NCBI GenBank assembly: GCA_024235875.1
Contig: JACKLP010000001.1
Span: 372,001 to 436,000, forward strand
Direction: 5' to 3'
Length of the DNA stretch: 64,000 nt
From: Burkholderiaceae bacterium
GTDB lineage: Bacteria > Pseudomonadota > Gammaproteobacteria > Burkholderiales > Burkholderiaceae_E
The translations under genes were made by a program, and so were the position numbers. Under the pieces are notes generated by a model that was given only the letters and a program-made list of their open reading frames with translations, did no database searches and was not told where the DNA came from. Position 1 is the first letter of the stretch, and every line of letters begins with the position of its first letter. Of this stretch, positions 62,334 through 64,000 are shown piece after piece.

Positions 62334-63122
62334 TCAGGGTGGGTCGTCGAGCCAGTCGCCGCGCAGGAACCGGCGGGCGGATTCCGTCTGCGGCCCATCG
62401 AAGAACGCATCGGCGGGGCCCGCCTCGACGATGCGTCCGTGGTGAATGAAGACGACGTGACGGGCGATTCGCCTTGCCTGCGCCAGGTCGTGGGTCGTCA
62501 TCAGCAGGCCACGCCCGGCGTCGGCGATCCGCAGCAGCAGGCGCTCGACCGCCGCGCTGGCCGCCGGGTCCAGGCTCGACGTCGGCTCGTCGAGCAGCAG
62601 GCAATCGGGCGCGATCGCATTGGCGCGCGCGATCGCCAGCCGTTGCTGCTCACCGCCCGAGAGCCGGCGCGCCGGCCGATCCGCCAGCGCCGCGAGCCCG
62701 ACATCGGTCAGTGCCTGAAGGGCCAGAGCGCGGCGAGCCGCGCGCGAGCGGACTTGCCGAGCGGCGCCGCAATCGATCGCATGCTCGACATTGCCCAGCG
62801 CCGAGCGCCTCAGCATGACCGGCTTCTGGAACACATAGGCGAGCCGGAAGGGCCGCTGCGTACCCCCCGCTTGCGCACCACTGATCCGGCCAAGCGCCGC
62901 CTGCACCAGGCCCTGGATCGCCATCAGCAGGGTCGTCTTGCCGGCACCGTTCGGCCCGATCACGACGGTGCGCCCGGCCAGGGGGATCCGCAGGTGGATG
63001 TCGTCGAGCACCGTGAGCTCGCCATAGCGCACCGTCAGGGACTCGACGACCAGATCCGCCGCGCCAGCCGCCCGGGCCGGCTGGCCCGAGGCGGGCGCCG
63101 AACGAGAACCCACCCCGGGCAT
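62334..63122 (-). CDS. tupC: Tungstate ABC transporter ATP-binding protein (TupC-like)
   Basis: A 262-aa ABC ATPase with Walker A IGPNGAGKTTLL, Q-loop YVFQKPVMLRRSA, signature LSGGEQQRLAIARA and Walker B CLLLDEPTSSLDP. The FQKPVMLRRSALGNVEHA stretch is typical of tungstate/molybdate-type systems. The ATG at 63122 has GAGG nearby; an ATG at 63137 is possible. It lies 7 bases after the permease gene. Confidence 0.9.
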   Translation of the reverse strand: MPGVGSRSAPASGQPARAAGAADLVVESLTVRYGELTVLDDIHLRIPLAGRTVVIGPNGAGKTTLLMAIQGLVQAALGRISGAQAGGTQRPFRLAYVFQKPVMLRRSALGNVEHAIDCGAARQVRSRAARRALALQALTDVGLAALADRPARRLSGGEQQRLAIARANAIAPDCLLLDEPTSSLDPAASAAVERLLLRIADAGRGLLMTTHDLAQARRIARHVVFIHHGRIVEAGPADAFFDGPQTESARRFLRGDWLDDPP

Positions 63123-63129
63123 CAAGGCC

Positions 63130-63834
63130 TCATCCATGACGCCGCAACGCGAAGCCACGCAGCACGGCGGCGGTCGCATTGACCGTCAGGATGATCCCGA
63201 CCAGCAGGAAGCCCAGTCCGAGGGCCAGCGCCAATTCGCCCTTGCTGGTCTCGAGTGCGATCGCCGTCGTCATCACGCGGGTCACGCCGTCGATGTTGCC
63301 GCCGACGATCATCACCGCGCCGACCTCGGCGGCGGCGCGGCCGAAGCCGGCCAGCAGCGCCACCGGCAGGGAGAGTCGTGCCTCCCAGAGCAGCGTCGCG
63401 ATCACCTCGAGGCGCCCCGCCCGCAGCGAGCGCAGGTAGTCGCCGAACTCGGCCAACGCGTCCTCGAGGGTCTGGCGTGCAAGCGCCGTCATCAGCGGCG
63501 CGATGAGGATCGTCTGCGCCACCACCATCGCGCCGGGCGTGAACAGGATCCCGAACTGGCCAAAGGGTCCGGCACGCGAGAGCAGCAGGTAGACCAGCAG
63601 GCCCACGACCACCGAGGGCAGCCCCATCAGCGCATTGAGCACGGCGACCAGTGCCGCCCGGCCCGGGAACGGTACCAGCGCGATCCAGGCAGCCAGCGGT
63701 AGGGCGATCAGCGTGGCGATCAGCGTGGCCGTCAGGCTGATCCGGATACTCAGCGCGGCGATGGACCACAGCGCCTCGCCACCGCCAAACAGCAGCGACA
63801 GCGCCACGACCACGCTTTGTGCGATCTCCTCCAT
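63130..63834 (-). CDS. tupB: Tungstate ABC transporter permease (TupB-like)
   Basis: A 234-aa permease with about five transmembrane helices and the inner-membrane EAA-type loop EFGDYLRSLRAGRLEVIATL. GLPSVVVGLLVYLLLSRAGP and GRAAAEVGAVMIVGGNIDG are typical of TupB/ModB-like tungstate permeases. First gene of the tupBCA unit, which supplies tungsten or molybdenum for cofactor-dependent enzymes. Confidence 0.9.
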   Translation of the reverse strand: MEEIAQSVVVALSLLFGGGEALWSIAALSIRISLTATLIATLIALPLAAWIALVPFPGRAALVAVLNALMGLPSVVVGLLVYLLLSRAGPFGQFGILFTPGAMVVAQTILIAPLMTALARQTLEDALAEFGDYLRSLRAGRLEVIATLLWEARLSLPVALLAGFGRAAAEVGAVMIVGGNIDGVTRVMTTAIALETSKGELALALGLGFLLVGIILTVNATAAVLRGFALRRHG

Positions 63835-63898
63835 CGCGCAACTCTAACGCTGCCCTGTCCGTAACCCGGAACGCGCGGAAAAAATGTAAATTGCCGAC
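63835..63898. promoter_or_regulatory. Divergent tup/regulator intergenic region
   Basis: Only 64 bases separate the tupB start from the divergent HTH gene, so both promoters and any operator must be here or overlap the coding ends. The part from 63877 (GCGGAAAAAATGTAAATTG) is AT-rich against the background. No clear repeat was found. Confidence 0.35.
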
Positions 63899-64000
63899 AT
63901 GAGCACCCGGAACTGGCTCACCACCGTCGAGGCGGCCCAGCGCCTGCGGTTGAAGCGGCGGACGGTCTACCACCTGGTGGAGAGCGGTCGCATCCCGTTC
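63899..64000 (+). CDS. Helix-turn-helix regulator, 3'-truncated by window end
   Basis: The first 34 residues only: NWLTTVEAAQRLRLKRRTVY then HLVESGRIPF, an excisionase/MerR-type HTH_17 motif. In several proteobacteria such a domain is fused to a binding-protein-like sensor and placed beside tungstate or molybdate transporters, so it may be the tup regulator; the rest is needed to tell. Confidence 0.7.
   Translation, partial: MSTRNWLTTVEAAQRLRLKRRTVYHLVESGRIPF

Overview
The window is high-GC, gene-dense bacterial chromosome with no phage, insertion sequence, CRISPR array or rRNA. The gene content and order point to a betaproteobacterium, most likely Burkholderiales. Diagnostic is the minus-strand block ndk-rlmN-pilW-rodZ-ispG-hisS-yfgM-bamB-der-hfq-hflX-hflK-hflC-DUF2065-hisZ-purA, preceded by surE-pcm-nlpD and rlmD. 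This is an inference from synteny and protein motifs; no database search was possible.

Layout. 1-11.1 kb: the 3' end of a TRAP-transporter large permease, tRNA-Asn with promoter and terminator, a FetAB-like metal exporter, a nitronate-monooxygenase-like flavoprotein divergent from an unassigned ThDP enzyme, an acetoacetyl-CoA synthetase/malic enzyme pair, and an orphan HisKA-like small protein coupled to a thermonuclease lipoprotein. 11.1-14.6 kb: rnr-rlmB, and tRNA-Leu on the opposite strand. 14.6-36.8 kb: a nearly continuous minus-strand run of about 24 housekeeping genes covering RNA metabolism, GTPases, envelope biogenesis, histidine, purine and isoprenoid synthesis and repair. Many junctions overlap by 1, 4 or 8 nt, so translational coupling is widespread. 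hflX has no ATG, GTG or TTG in the required frame and probably begins at a CTG overlapping the hfq stop codon.

36.9-44.0 kb: a compact, fully overlapping Pil-Chp type chemosensory operon, in order a PilG-like two-domain regulator, PilH, PilI, PilJ and a ChpA-like hybrid kinase. Its receptor has almost no periplasmic part and no methyltransferase or methylesterase gene is present. 44.2-53.7 kb: metY, an alpha/beta hydrolase, a YihY-family membrane protein, a DUF2069 protein, dusA fused translationally to a two-component system (7TMR-DISM kinase and LuxR-type regulator), and a gnd-gntK pair that would take gluconate to ribulose-5-phosphate.

53.8-61.4 kb: two TRAP uptake systems side by side, one TAXI type with a fused permease and a small two-helix protein, one classical DctPQM type. 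A divergent LuxR-type response regulator lies beyond the second. 61.4-64.0 kb: a TupABC-like tungstate ABC transporter, and the start of a divergent helix-turn-helix regulator cut by the window edge.

Most of the window is conserved core genome. The points most worth checking are the hflX start codon, the HisKA-like/nuclease pair, the reduced chemosensory operon, the near-leaderless metY promoter, the kinase-regulator-dusA operon and the small TRAP-associated membrane protein.
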